From the NCBI RefSeq assembly GCF_041146795.1, contig NC_135177.1:24804060-24868059 (forward strand): a DNA stretch of 64,000 bases, given 5' to 3'. The notes under the pieces were generated by a model that was not told where the DNA came from, did not search any database, and saw only the letters and a program-made list of their open reading frames with translations. How positions within the stretch are numbered: the first letter of the stretch is position 1; every line of letters begins with the position of its first letter. Shown here one piece after another: positions 22,785 to 50,074 of the stretch. A program made the translations under genes and the position numbers. This DNA comes from Maylandia zebra. Its lineage: Eukaryota; Chordata; Actinopteri; Cichliformes; Cichlidae.

Positions 22785-25700
22785 ATGCTGTGTCCTGCTG
22801 CTGTCAGTGCAGCTGCTGCGGCTGTCTGCCTGCTGGCAGTGCTGGGCCTAGGTCTGTCTCTCCCAGCTGAGGACAACTCGGAGGCAGACTTCACCCTCTG
22901 CAGCAACTGCTTCTACAGACAGACGCCTCCTCGGGGATCCTCTGCAGGGCCGCTGCTGCGCCCACGCTGCCACAGGCTGCCGGGAGGGCAGGCGTTTGCC
23001 ACTCTGTCCAGACCGACCTGTGACACAGCTGTCTACTCTGCCTTCCATCTCCGCCAGGGATGGACTGAGAGGGAGGGAGAGGAGGGGAGAGAACCTGTGG
23101 TAAGAGTTCATCTATCACATTTATTAAAGTAGAAGTGCTTAGTTTTAAAAGATTAAGTTATAAGTAAAGAAATGTGGTGGAGAGTAACTAAGTACATTGT
23201 GAGTGGTAACCACTCAATTTTCTAATAAAGAAAATTAAGTAAAAAACGCAGAAAATTGAGCCCTGCAAAAGATTGGTGGCGTGTCCAAGGTGTGCCCAGC
23301 CACCTGCCCTGTGACAGCTGGGATACGCTCTAGCCCAACCGTGACCCTGAATTGGATAAGCAGAAGAAAACGCAAGGCTGGATTTGATGGCCACCCCTTA
23401 AGAGGGGCCTGTAATGACTATTAACTCTTTGCAGTTGAAGTTTAGACAAATTTCATCTCTAAAAAACTTTCAGGTGTTTACATCTGAATACCAGCTCAGT
23501 GCTGAATTAATTAATTAATTAATATTTCACACAAAAAAATCATCATTGGTATAGAAAACATGATTCATAGGAACATTTATGTACAGAATGCATTCTTACA
23601 TATTACATATGTCTTACATATTGTTATTTAATAGTCAAACTAAATGTTAGTTTTTATATCTAAATTTGAGCTGACACACTGGAATTAATCAAACATAACA
23701 TTCAACCACTAAAATACATTTTTCATTTCAGGAAGGCAAGTAAATAACTGCAATTTGGCATCAAAAATAATAACATGTTTCTATCTTTTTTCTGCTTTTT
23801 TGCAAAATAGTAAATTAGAGAATTTATGAATGACAACAATAATGATATTTTAACATTGGATTGACCATTAGGAAACATAAGAAATTATTTTCGTAATTAC
23901 AATGCTGTTAATTTAGGGCATCTGTGGCATAAACCTTATATTGGTTGGTGATCTAATAACTTTGTTAAGCACTCTACTTGGAATACTTTATCCCAGACAA
24001 TAGAAATAATCTGGGATAATAATAAATAAGAAGTAGTAGTATAAGAATAAGTCTGGGGATAACTAAAGATTTTTAATGCAGAGCCTTTGAATAATACAAG
24101 TGTATTCAATATAAAATAAAACACCTTTGAAACTTTTATTTTTCAAACATTCAGCTCTCAGGCCAAACAAAAAGTTTTTTTAAATTAGGAAAGGAGTCTG
24201 ATTATTTTTTCCACATTAAAAATCATTTGAAAATGGAGCTTAAAGAAAATGCAAACAATATAAATTTAAAAGATGGATTGGATCTTTATCACACTCATAA
24301 TTATCAACACTGAACAGCTGAGCACAGAGAAACAGGAATTAGAGATGTTTCTGTTATTGTTGTGTCCTTATATGGGAACATTTAAAAATCAGAGTGCATA
24401 GATTGAAGAGTTTGATGGACTCTTTCTTAAACTGCTGGTTTTGGTTCTTTTTCTGCCAGACAGAGCAGGAAGAAGACATTAAAGTGGCAGCATCAGCTCT
24501 TCTCAGAGGAGGTGTGGATCCATCTCATTCTTTCTCGCCCACAGACTCCCCTTTTCACCACTGGGATTCAACAGTCACAACACTGGTCCAGTCAAGCGTG
24601 TCTCCCCAGTGCAGCACTGTAGGGGGTGATCTCTACATCCTTACTGGAGCGGGAGGACTCGGGGCTGCTGAGGATGGAGACGAGGAGTGTCAGACGAAGC
24701 CGCTGTGGTCTGCGGCGTGCTGTGCTGTCCCGCAGGGGAAGGGTGGCTTCAGCATTGGGTTAATCAGAGAGACGCAGGAAGGGGTGAGGCAAGTGAGCGT
24801 GAAGGAGCTGGAAGACATGCTTGGATTGGCAGAAATGTTCTCTGAAGGCTGCGGAGGAGGAGATGGGAAAAGTGTTGAAGTCGGAGTTGGTCTCCACAGT
24901 GAGGGACTTCCTGGAAATACAGATGTGCAGACAGACATTCTGGAAAGCCGAGAGAAGTCGATAACTAAAGAACAGGCAGCTAATTCTCAGTCAGGGAAAG
25001 CTGATGGTGCTGACGCCATGCAGGAGACTTCAGCAGATGCAGCAACTTCTGAGGGCAGCAGTAATGAACAGGGTGATGTGACACGTTCAGGAGCTGTCAG
25101 GTCAGACTCCGACTCCTCAGCTGAACATGAAACTGCTGAAGAGACGGACACAAACTCCACCAGCACTCTGGTCTCCATCCTCTCCACCACCTTCTCCATC
25201 TTCAAATTTCCTCTGCGTCCTGTATTTTCTACAATCACACAACTACCTGGACAGGTAGCTCTAATAGCTCTCTAATAGCTCTAATGTGTAAACATCCAAA
25301 AATATACTACACAAAATATAAATATAAACATAATTTAAACTGAGTTGCCCCTCTCACCATACTAACAGTTATTTTCTCTGTAAAGGATGTGCAGATATTA
25401 AGAGGTTCAGACTCAAAGATGTTTTCTGGGAGTATATCATACACTTCCATAGAGTCGAGTCTATATTAAGGGAAAGGTGCAATACTGGGTCCACTTTCCC
25501 ATAAAGCATTACTGAGACTTCATGGATTACCTCGCCACACCCTAGTTTGTAAAAACATCATTGTTAACATCATGATTTTGTCAGACCTCTCAGATCCACA
25601 TTCCAGACACGTGTGTAACACATGTGTGACAATTGTTTTCACAGACTGGCTAATGCTCCCTGAGACTCTCTAATTTCACTAGTTACAAGCAATCCTTGAG

Positions 25701-26608
25701 AATTAAAAGATATTATGACTTTATATTCATTAAACAGTATAATGACCTGTGGTTCTGATTAATGTTTTCAATAGGAAAATAAAACCATTACAAATCATTA
25801 GAAATAGACAATTTTTCTTTCTACATTTGAGCCTCGGGTTAATAAAACTGTCTCAAGAGTTTGTGTTATGTATTAACCTGTTATGTATTAACATATTCAG
25901 GTTCAGAGTTAAATAATAAATCATCTCATTCCAGTCTGCTCCGCCCGTAGACTGGAATGAGGTGTGGTGTACAGGTGGAGTTAATTCTAGGTGTAGTACA
26001 TTGCCTCAAGGCTTTCTGTCTTTTTGTTGTTTATACTTCCTGCAGTCACACTGTGAAATCGACTCACTATTCTTATCTGCGTTCAGGTCACCTATGTTCT
26101 CCAGGAAGACCTCGGAGTTCTCTCTACCCTGCCTGGAGAGACCTTCACCCTGTTCCATCTACTGACCTCTGACCTCCTCTCCTGGATGGGCACAGCAGGA
26201 GAAATGCTGCTAGGTATTGGGGAGACATGCTTCTGTAGTGTTTATTACTGCACCTCCTCTATGATGGGGGAACTGCTGAGCAGCTGCCACACTGGGGTCA
26301 CTGGTCTGGGCACCCTAGCTGGAGACACGGTGGGGGTATTTGGTGAAGCTTTGGATAATGCTTGGTCGGTGACCAAGTTCTTTGGAGGGCGGCTGTGGGA
26401 GCACAGTGAGGGTTATGTGGGAACAGTGATGTCAGAGATGGGAGGTCAAGCACAAGCTGTAGGAGGAGGTTTTGGGAGACTGGTATGGAGAAGTGGGAAG
26501 GGAGTGATCAATGTGTGCAGGCTGGGTGGAGGGGTTATATTTGGAATGGTTGATGTAGTCTTTGGGGGTGTAAGAGAGGCCTTTGGGCAGGAGTCGAATG
26601 AAGAATGA
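22785..26608 (+). CDS. Endonuclease domain-containing 1 (ENDOD1)-like secreted/membrane protein
   Basis: Three coding exons: 22785-23099, 24460-25254 and 26087-26608. Both introns are phase 0, giving 543 residues (human ENDOD1 is about 500). An Ala/Leu-rich signal peptide (residues 1 to about 27) is followed by CSNCFYRQTPPRG, then the DNA/RNA non-specific endonuclease fold with VYSAFHL, GGDLYILTG and WSAACCAVP. Next come a long acidic Ser/Glu-rich insert (roughly 245-345) and a hydrophobic C-terminal third with Gly-rich helices, as in ENDOD1. The catalytic DRGH box of active NUC nucleases is not seen; the nearest stretch is LLRGGVDP, so nuclease activity is doubtful. The first ATG opens the signal peptide. 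Three AATAAA signals lie within 50 bases of the stop. It is probably one of several fish ENDOD1 paralogues. Confidence 0.88.
23265..23395 (+). mobile_element. LINE 3' tail fragment in ENDOD1-like intron 1
   Basis: The sequence GACAGCTGGGATACGCTCTA followed by GACCCTGAATTGGATAAGCA matches the 3' end text of common teleost LINEs. No coding part is present. Confidence 0.6.
25926..25960. repeat. 12-bp perfect inverted repeat with 11-nt loop
   Basis: TCATTCCAGTCT (25926-25937) is the exact reverse complement of 25949-25960. It lies in the second intron of the ENDOD1-like gene, about 126 bases before exon 3. Confidence 0.85.
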
Positions 26609-26616
26609 AAGAAAAA

Positions 26617-26656
26617 AATAAAACTCAAGATGACACCTTTAATAAACTTTAATAAA
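26617..26656 (+). terminator. Cluster of three poly(A) signals
   Basis: AATAAA occurs at 26617-26622, 26641-26646 and 26651-26656, the first only nine bases after the ENDOD1-like stop codon. This suggests a very short 3' UTR. Confidence 0.6.
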
Positions 26657-27900
26657 GTTTCAGTTTTGGTTTGTAAATTTCTTCCAGATATGAATGTGTG
26701 AAAAACTAATTAAAGATGATGTAATTTGATATGCCTTAGTTGTTACAGATGGTTTGCTGGATTTATTTTTGAAATAACATAGTGGTGGAGTAAATTTCAC
26801 TGCATTTCTTACACTGTAGATCTTACAATTCACTGTGGAAAACTAGCTGCCCAAATAGTCTGCTGTACTTGAGAGCTTAACCAACTGTGATTTGAATAAC
26901 ACTGTGCACACTCTGCTTTTGGATGTAATTACTCAAGACAACTTGTGTGATAACTGTCACATCTGTAAATCTGAATAAAAGAGTATGCTGGGTTACCAAC
27001 ATGACATGCACCATTTCCTTGAATTCCCTTAATTGAATATTCTTGTTTCCTTCTTCCAGTAGTACAGTTTGACACATATATGTATATTTACCCAGTTACC
27101 CAGTCATATTATACTTCTACTGCAAACTGTATTTTTAGACAGTAAAAAATAACAGAATTTTACAGATTAAACCATGATGATGTTGGTAATACGTTTTTAC
27201 CAGTTCAGTAAACTGCTGCTTTATTATACTATTATACTATATTTATTATACTGCGTTATTTATACTAAATGACGATGAAAGCAAAGCTAATATATAACCT
27301 AACCTGCAAGATGACTCTCTACCACAGACAAATTTTTATTATCGAGGGCACATGAGATATAAAACATTTGTTATGCCTATTTGAATGCAAATATATTGTT
27401 TTGGTGTAATATATATATCAACAGACATTGTAGTGATTGAGTATAACAGTCCAAATAGCAACATCTGGAGGAAGGAGCGCGAAACAATAGAGTACCAGGG
27501 GCTAAAGGTGGAAGGTAAAGTGTAAGAGTCATTATGTGTGTCATTGTATTTAAATTTGAATATATGTGTGTGTGTAATTAAATTCAGTCAACTGATTGTA
27601 ATTTATTTTTTTTAAAATAAATACTTGCTAATTATCATTTTCTTACTATTAGCTGATTTGATGTAATAGTTATGTACTACAACTACTACTACTAATAATA
27701 ATCACTATCATCGTCATCATACTTTAACTTTTTATTAAACTGCTTTTAAATTGCTTTTATTAGCAGTTTTAACAGCTTTAACAAGACTTTTTAAATGCAG
27801 GTTCTATAATTTTTAATTTAATAGCTTTACACAGTGGCGTTGCTAATCTAATGCAATCTAATCTAATCACCGATCGCTGATTAAAATACCCTCAGTGGTA
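26657..27900. other. AT-rich spacer between ENDOD1-like gene and vars1
   Basis: No gene, RNA or clear repeat was recognised. The composition is AT-rich with short triplet runs near 27680-27720. Confidence 0.4.
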
Positions 27901-27940
27901 GTTGTTGCTGATCTGTTCTCGTCAATGCGTTGTAGATAAC

Positions 27941-28073
27941 ATGGCTTCCGTTTTGTGCCGGAAGCGACGGCTGAAACCCGGAACTCGTTGCAGTTTCATT
28001 GCATCAGACGGGCATTCATGTGGCTGTGTGTGTGTGCTAACTGAGCTGACGTCTCTGTCTGTTTCATTCAAAG
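27941..28073 (+). promoter_or_regulatory. Probable vars1 promoter / first exon with ETS-type motifs
   Basis: Three ETS cores (CTTCCG at 27945-27950, CCGGAAG at 27958-27964, CCCGGAA near 27977) cluster here, typical of housekeeping promoters and early transcribed sequence. A good donor (AAAG|GTACGC, exon end 28073) allows a first exon spliced to the acceptor at 28574-28575. ATG at 27941 has a strong context (A at -3, G at +4). Confidence 0.45.
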
Positions 28074-28577
28074 GTACGCAGGACTCGCTTTAAAACATTT
28101 TAATAGCAAGCCTCAGGTTTCTTAGACGCTTACTTTCTGGTGAATTTAAAGTTGTGGCAGCTTGAATAAAGGTTTATTAAAGTTCACGCTGGAGCTGCTG
28201 AAGAAAAACTTCTTTCAGTTTGACTCGTTGGCTTAAGCTAACTAGCCTGCTTGCATGAGTTTTCATCAGTCTGACAGGTGCCACGGCTCAGAGCTGCAGA
28301 AAGTGAAACAAAGAGCTAACGGGCTAGCATACCTATCCTTTTTAAAGCTAATCTGATACCCACTGTGACATGCTTAAAGCTGATTTTATTAAATATGTTT
28401 AAAACAGTTTGCTTAACCCACCTTCTGGACATGCCCCTTGAGTGGCATAAAGTTTGGCATAGCAGTGTTTCTGCCAGCAAACACACCCATCCAGTCTGAT
28501 AAGGAAATGCTCAATTACAGCAACAAAATGAATGTTTCTCTCTTACTTCATGCAACCTGAATGTGTCTTCACCAGAG

Positions 28578-42857
<14,280 letters not shown>

Positions 42858-43643
42858 TTCCTATTTAGCTTTATGTAAAATCTGCTTTTTTTCATGTCAT
42901 GTTAATTTTCTTTTTTTCCCCCCCAAGTGAATAATGGACAATACTCAATAAAACTCTTGTACCAGACAGCGGTCTTCAGGGATGTGAAGCAATCTATTAA
43001 TCTAACTCGCTTGTAAATCTGTAAAGTGTTGAGCAGTCGTATCAAATAATGAACAAAAGAATCAAATCCCTTGTCAAATTTTCATTCGGCATATTTAATA
43101 GAACATTTAAGAGCATCATTTTAGGATACAGCTTTGTTCAGAAAGACGGTGCCCACAGAAAGGAAATGAACCTGAATGGCTTCGGCTGCATTTTTAAAGA
43201 CTTAAGTTCTTCTGGCCTGACAATATTAGGAATTTTTTAAATCCACTTACAACATATTTCTACTTACAGCTGCTTTAGAAATACAGCCAAAGAGGGGGAG
43301 ACTGGAAGGAGTGAGTAATGGCTTGTGCATTTATTTAAAATGCATCTTTCTTTTCTTTTTAAAAGGAGAAACACTGAAAAGTAGAATTCATTACAAAAAC
43401 TAAAATAAAACATGTTATAATTTACAGGGATTTGTCTGAGGGGGCATAAATAGTAGACCAGATACTTCTAGATGCCATCACGGCAAAACTATACGTGACA
43501 ACTCGTCTTAGAAAAATCCTAGAACAAAATCACAGCAGTACATTCACGCTGTGCCAGGAACAAACTCTGACCACCGGCCATACGAGTCCTCTGTCTTTGC
43601 CCTCGTCCATCCATCAGTGGGCTTTCCCCCCCTTTTTTTTTTT
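42858..43643. other. Convergent 3' UTRs of vars1 and abhd16a
   Basis: Less than 800 bases separate the two stop codons. A minus-strand AATAAA at 43330-43335 could end abhd16a transcripts. No other feature is seen. Confidence 0.5.
42947..42952 (+). terminator. vars1 poly(A) signal
   Basis: AATAAA lies 90 bases after the vars1 stop codon, in the gap before the convergent abhd16a gene. Confidence 0.7.
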
Positions 43644-46600
43644 TTACAGTCTCCAAGGCGGGTGGAACTCGATGGCGGGGAGAGGAGTGCAGTGTGTTGC
43701 TTCGAAGTTTCGCATGTACTTTCGTGCCTTGAGAGAAAGAAAAAGACAGCAGGGATGGAGGAGGAATGTGGAATGAGAGGTGCAGAACAAAAAGTGCAGA
43801 ACTTGATTATATTAGGTTTGGTCTATCTGGCTCAGTGCCTTACAAATCTCTCCCATCTCTTAAGGGTTTACACAGGAGGTGAATAAAGCCTAATTTAGAA
43901 GGCATTACCAGGGGAGGAAAAGCATAGCATTAGCTGTAATTGATGGCACTCCTCTTGTTTGATGTTAAATGACTTCAATAAGCTGAGCGCAGTGAAATAT
44001 ATTACACCAGTCAACCTGAGAGCACAGGTGAGCTGGTTACTATGGCGACCAGGAAAGTGTTCTTTAGTGGTAATGCTGTCTGAATAGCTGTGATCTTTTT
44101 TTTTTTTTTTTTTTTTTTTTAAATGGGGATGCAATAGAAGGGGGGAAGGTAAACCGACCTAAAACGAGAAGATGGGGCTTACCGAGAAAAGGAAATGAGA
44201 CGCTGAGCGTAAAAGGAGGAACTTGAATGTATTAAAATCAAACTTGGACAGATCAGATAAAGACAACAAGTGGCTGCCCTTTAAGCCACACAGGGGAATA
44301 ACTGTTCTCACGGAGATGTAGCACACTGATAACAGCGGATGACTTCCTTACCAAGAATAGAGCCAGCTGCCGCCTTCCCTCTAGAGTCATATCTTCACCT
44401 GGTAACATTAACAGTGCATCAGACCGTATTAAAAACACTTTATGTTTGTGGGGAGTTTATTTGCCTTTTAAATGTGAAAGCAGCCCAGGGCTTACCAACA
44501 CTCCATGGAAACGAAACATCTCTGTCTGCCTGATAGGACTGCAGCACAGACACGCACCAGTCGTCGTCCACTTCATAGCCACTGTACACAGACGCTGCAG
44601 ACAAAGAGCTGGTGTTATTATACAGTTAATAATACAAATTTACGAGCAAGTTGGTGTCCTAAATATAGCCAAAATTTACACTTTGAATACATTTAGGACC
44701 ACATGTTTTTGGACAATTACACCAATTTTGTAGCTTGGATTGGGAGTGAAGGGCAGACTTAGCTTGAATTCAAGCTGTTTTTAAAATACATTGCATTTAC
44801 TGCTAAGGAATAACAGCCACTTTAAAACGCTGTCCTCATTTCCCAACGCTCAAAAGTAAAATGACAAAGTATAATACTTTAATGAAATCCTTTACATTCA
44901 GTTAGTACCCGTCCAGATACCATAGGCATCACTAAATGCCGTATTTCCTACCTTGCTCTGCCAAGCCTATAATTGCAGCCACCTTTAGTTACTGCTTATT
45001 TATGGCTCTTTGCTGCAGTGAGTTGCATGTAAAAATTGAAAATGATGCTCTATTTGTGTTGAGATCAAATGACTGCCATCCAATTTCTTTAGATTTAACC
45101 ACTCTGGTCATTATCCCTTTGCACTGCGAAGTGCTACCTGATCGGTTTAACAGCATCTGGCTGAATCTGCAGCTCTGTATACGTCCCAGTTCATGTTGCC
45201 ATTTCTAGCAGTCAGCAGTCACAAAAACATCAAACATCAGTGACCTAGTTACACTGTCATAACATTCCCTCCACCATGTTTTATAGAAAACATGGTATGC
45301 TTCAAATCACGAGCAGTTTCTGTTTCTCCATAGGTTTACTCTTCCTCCCATCATTCAGACTTTTTATTTCAGGACTGTGCACATGTCCTTACTAGTTCTT
45401 GTGTGTAACCAGTGGTTTGCACCTTATTGTAAACCCTCTGTATTTACATTCACAAAGGCCCCTCTTGGTTATAGATCTTCACAATGATCTGCCTACCTCT
45501 GGTGAGTGCATTCCTTCTTTTTAAGAAAGAATCAGATTGTTTATTTGACCACTTCTAGAGTTTACATTCCCTCTGATGAGTCTGTGTTTTTGTCTAATGA
45601 TGGTCTATAAACATCTCTCTGGTCTTCTCATTGAGAGTAAAACGCTACCAAATATAACTTCAGCTCCTATTGGTTTAATGGTCACTTAATAAGAAGGGCA
45701 CAGGCCTCACCAGGCCATGAAACTGTAAACCACTGGTCCAATTACTTCTAAGCATCTGAAAACAGGTGATACAGTACTTTTGGTAAGCGTGCTTTTTTGA
45801 TTGTTTGATTCAAAATCTCCTGTCAAGTGTGCAAACTGTTTAAATACCTAAGGGCATAACTGTAGATGTCCGAGTCCAACCACCACAAGGCTGGAAATTC
45901 CCTCTACAATAAATTCACTCGTTCTTAACGTATTTATGATTATATTGCAGAATCTGCCCAATTTTCTCCCATTTCACAACATTAATGCATCTCTCCTGGA
46001 CCCAGATCAGGTTATCAATTTTCAAAACTTAATCACTTTAGTTTTTGGGCGGATCGCACCTCCAGTAAAAATTTCATGCAGGGTTGGCCATAATGTGACA
46101 AATCCATAAAGTTATCAAAAGTTTTACCCATAAAAATGAATAAAACAATAAAAACCTATTTAATTTAAATGACCTCCGAGTCAAAACAAAGGTTTTCTGC
46201 ATTGTACAAATTCTGAAGGTGTAAACAGGTGCATGATCATCGTTTTTACAAACACGAGGTTGTGCGCTGTAACTCTGTACCTCGGGGTAAAATTTTCAAC
46301 AAGGTCTACTGTAATATCCTGAGGCAAACGATCTGTGCTGTGAAGATTTTCAGCCGGAGCAACACAATCTGAATCATTTGTTGAGTAATCAGAACACAAG
46401 ATCTGTCCAAGGAAACCATCACGAAGAGGAAATGTGAATTATAGTTTTTAGATGTTTAAAAGGAGGAGTCAGACTTTTACAATAACACCTTTTACTGTGC
46501 CACATACCTTCTTCTAATGGACTGGAGGCTCCGAGCCATTGTCTGACTACTCTGATCCCTTCATCTGTCATTATTTTGGGATACCTGTCCAGAAAAATGA

Positions 46601-49600
46601 TATCGCCAGTTAAAAAGTGTATTACTCAAGTGCAAATTGACTGAACAGCGAGAACAATGAGAACATTGAAGACTAAGAGACCAACCTGAACTGTAGCAGC
46701 TTGAGCAGGAGGTCATTGCCTCTGTTAGACATGATGTCCTCAGGACCCCTGAAATGCAAAATAAAACTCAAAGGTTAATTACTTAAAAAAAAATAAATCC
46801 AACAATAAAAAGGTTATTTTAAAACTACATGTGAAACAACAAAATATGAATAGAGTAAAAATGTGACGACAGCCTCTCCTCACAGCGAGGAAACATAGGC
46901 GTGGCTGGTGCTACTGACTGCAGGACAATCACAAGGAAACTGCACAGGTCACCCTGCAGGAGGCAACCTATCTCCAAACAACGATGATCCAACTCAGACT
47001 GACTGCAATCACACTCAGACAGATTCTAAAGGTTTGCAAATAACTGCTGTCTAATTTATCTGCAGACAGAGCGCCAACAGATTGCAATCAATATGGAAAG
47101 GGTTGCGCTGTTAAACGCAACCCTTCGATGGGTCTCTTTGCAACAGGAGACTCCACTCAACTAGTTGCCAACTGGTGGTGTTCTGCTTGTACTCCTATAT
47201 AAAGTAAGACTGCCGAGTGCCTTTAAGATTTTGTAGTTAAACTCACATCTTGTAGCAACTTTGTAAGAATTTGTGTTTTAAATCCATCTGAATCTGTCTT
47301 CACTCAGACTGCTGTATTATTCATATATTTAATCAAACACATTTCATCGCATTACAAATTTTCACATTTAAATAATATTTCTTCACAATAAAATAAATAG
47401 AAGCAAGCAAATCCATTCACAGACACAAAACTTTCATAACCTTCACTGAAATCATGACTACAGGATGTTATTACTGGAAATAGTTTGGACTAAAAGCACA
47501 GGAACTTGTGAAAAATCCAGACAGTTATCATCATCAGATAAATACTGATTTTTAATCAGATTTTTAATGCTGTAAGTAACAAACACTGACTTTCCTTTCA
47601 CGTTCCCTGTAGTGGTTACAAGGCAAACTGAACTGAAACACCCGGTGCAAGGGCTTCAAATCAAATATCGCTGCACTGAATATTTTCTGCAGTTTGAGTC
47701 AAAAGCTCAACTTGGCATTCATGTTCCCTGGAGAAATCTACAATACAGCTATCTCATAACTGTAATGAACCGAACCAAAGGAAGTAAGAAGTTCCGGTTA
47801 CTGCTTATCCAAGAAATATGTCAATTTGTGACTGAGGGTGAACTTTCTACTTCTCTCTGTATTGTGAGAGTTTGCTTTCGTCAACTACATTATGGAAGTG
47901 CTGTGGAAATAAACAACTGTTTGCTTGGTACACAATTGTTAAAATCTTTTTTTATATTACTTACAATCTAATCCATATTAATCAACTTTCTTCTGAATGA
48001 CTGTCCCTCACAACCGTGAAGCTTAAATAGGAGGGTTTAATGTGGGATCTTGTACTCACAGCCAGAGCTGTGTGCCTGAGAGTCAGCCACGTTACCAGAA
48101 TCCACTGTCACTGCTATTATACAGACCTAAGAGTAGAAAAAAACCCTGAAGCTGTATTTAAAGCAGTCTGGAGCCTGAGCTTTTTATTTGTTTCTTTTAA
48201 TTATTTTCTGCATGACTTTATCAACCTCTCAAATCGTTGAGGAGGAATTTTGGCCCACTCTTCTTTACAGCTTTGCTTCAGTTCATTGAAGTTTGTGGGT
48301 GTTTGTTTGTCCACAGCTCTTTTAACGTTTTTGCCACAGCGTTTCAATCAGATTGAGATCTGGACTTTGGACAATTGCAGCACCTTGATTATTTTCTTTT
48401 TCAACCATCCTTCTGTAGATTTGCTGCTGTGCTTCAGATCAAACCCAATTTCAGCCATGTTTAGCTGAAGAACAGATGGCCTCACATTTGACTCTTGAAT
48501 ACTTTGGAAAACAGAGGAGTTACAACTCAATGACTGCAAGGCAAAATGGTTCTGTGTCTGCAAAACAAGACCAAAGCAGCCCCTTCACCCCTGTGCTTGG
48601 CAGTTAGTATGAGGTGTTTGTGCTAATATGCCGTGTTTGGTTTACACCAATCTCCACTTTGGTCTCATCTGTCTAAAGGACATTGTTCCAGAAGTCTTGT
48701 TGTTTGTTCAGATGCAACTTTGCAGGCATCTGGGAGGTTTTCTCCCGGCAAACCTTTCCAAACAAGCCACACTTGTTCAATCTTCTTCTAATTGTACTCA
48801 ACTTTGCAGGCTTCAGCAAGTTAAATGTTACAAGTCCGAGCTGTAGTATCTCTGTAGGTTTCTTGTAGTGTCCCTGAGCATAGAGCATGCCCAGGATGAC
48901 TCTGGGATGAATATTTATGTTCACTATGTTAATGCACACCTCTGTAGCAAATTCTATGGATGAAGTAAGGGTATACTATGGGTGATAATTCAGTGTACTT
49001 AATAATTATATATTATAGATACTTGTGTGTGTCAGTGTGTCCAGGTCACCAACTATCTTCCCAGGTTTTGGGAAACTGATATGGGGTAACTAGACATGCC
49101 CCATCTCCTTCATCTTTGAGCATTTTTAATTTGAGATGTCATTTAGCGCTTTCTTTCTCCTTCTCTAAATCCAGCTTCCCCTAAAAAAGTCCCCGCTTAG
49201 GAAAGTCCACACCGGAAATGTTTTATTTGTCACGCATTGGTGGTTGATGCAATTACCAGATATTCCAAGCTCTGGTTACCTAGGTAACCGTATCTCATGT
49301 CAACCAACAATACCCTTCATTCTCATTGATAGTTGCTTTAATTGCTCACCCCAGTGGTGAGAAAACCTGCCCACTTCATGTCACCAGCAATCACTGAACT
49401 TTCTGTGGTCTGACTGCATCATGTGTGGACATTTCTGCAGTGGGCTGGGCAGTAAAAAGCAAACCTGCCATGCTGAGCCATTTGAAGGACTTTATAAGTT
49501 CCATGACATGTGTGGACTTACGTTGTGGTGATGATCTCATCTCTGGTTCTCCTGATCAGCAGGACTGGTCCCTGGTATCTGCACAAAGAGTTGCATGCGC

Positions 49601-50042
49601 TTGTGTTAATCATCAACCACACAACTGTGAGCAATCCACTAAAAAAAAATGTAGTTTTGCTATTGTTAGCGGCTGTATTACATAACATTCAGTGATTCAG
49701 AGTTTGACTTTTCACGATTAGTGTCACTGCAATCAGACTGTCCCACTCACTTAAGAACCTGCGCAGCGTTGTTGAGGTTCATGTATTGCCTAACTGTGTG
49801 TTGTACTAACGGCCCTGAAAGAGACCAAATACACTCAAGTTACTGACTTCTACAAAAAGTTGCTACATAGAGTTTGAGATCTTTAACATCTAGGACTCAC
49901 TCCAGCTGTCAGGCATGACCTTGAGGGCCAGAGGCAGGAGGTCATCAAAGGAGGCATCCAACACTAATGATTGGATCTCTGGATATGACATCACTGCCCA
50001 GCTGGCTAAAAAGAGAAATAAAGAGACAGAGGAACAAAAAAA

Positions 50043-50074
<32 letters not shown>

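Noticed and set aside
28563-28577. Alternative start MSSPE for vars1
   Set aside because: The ATG at 28563 lies before a splice acceptor (28574-28575) and is intronic; MTTLYVSP matches the family start.
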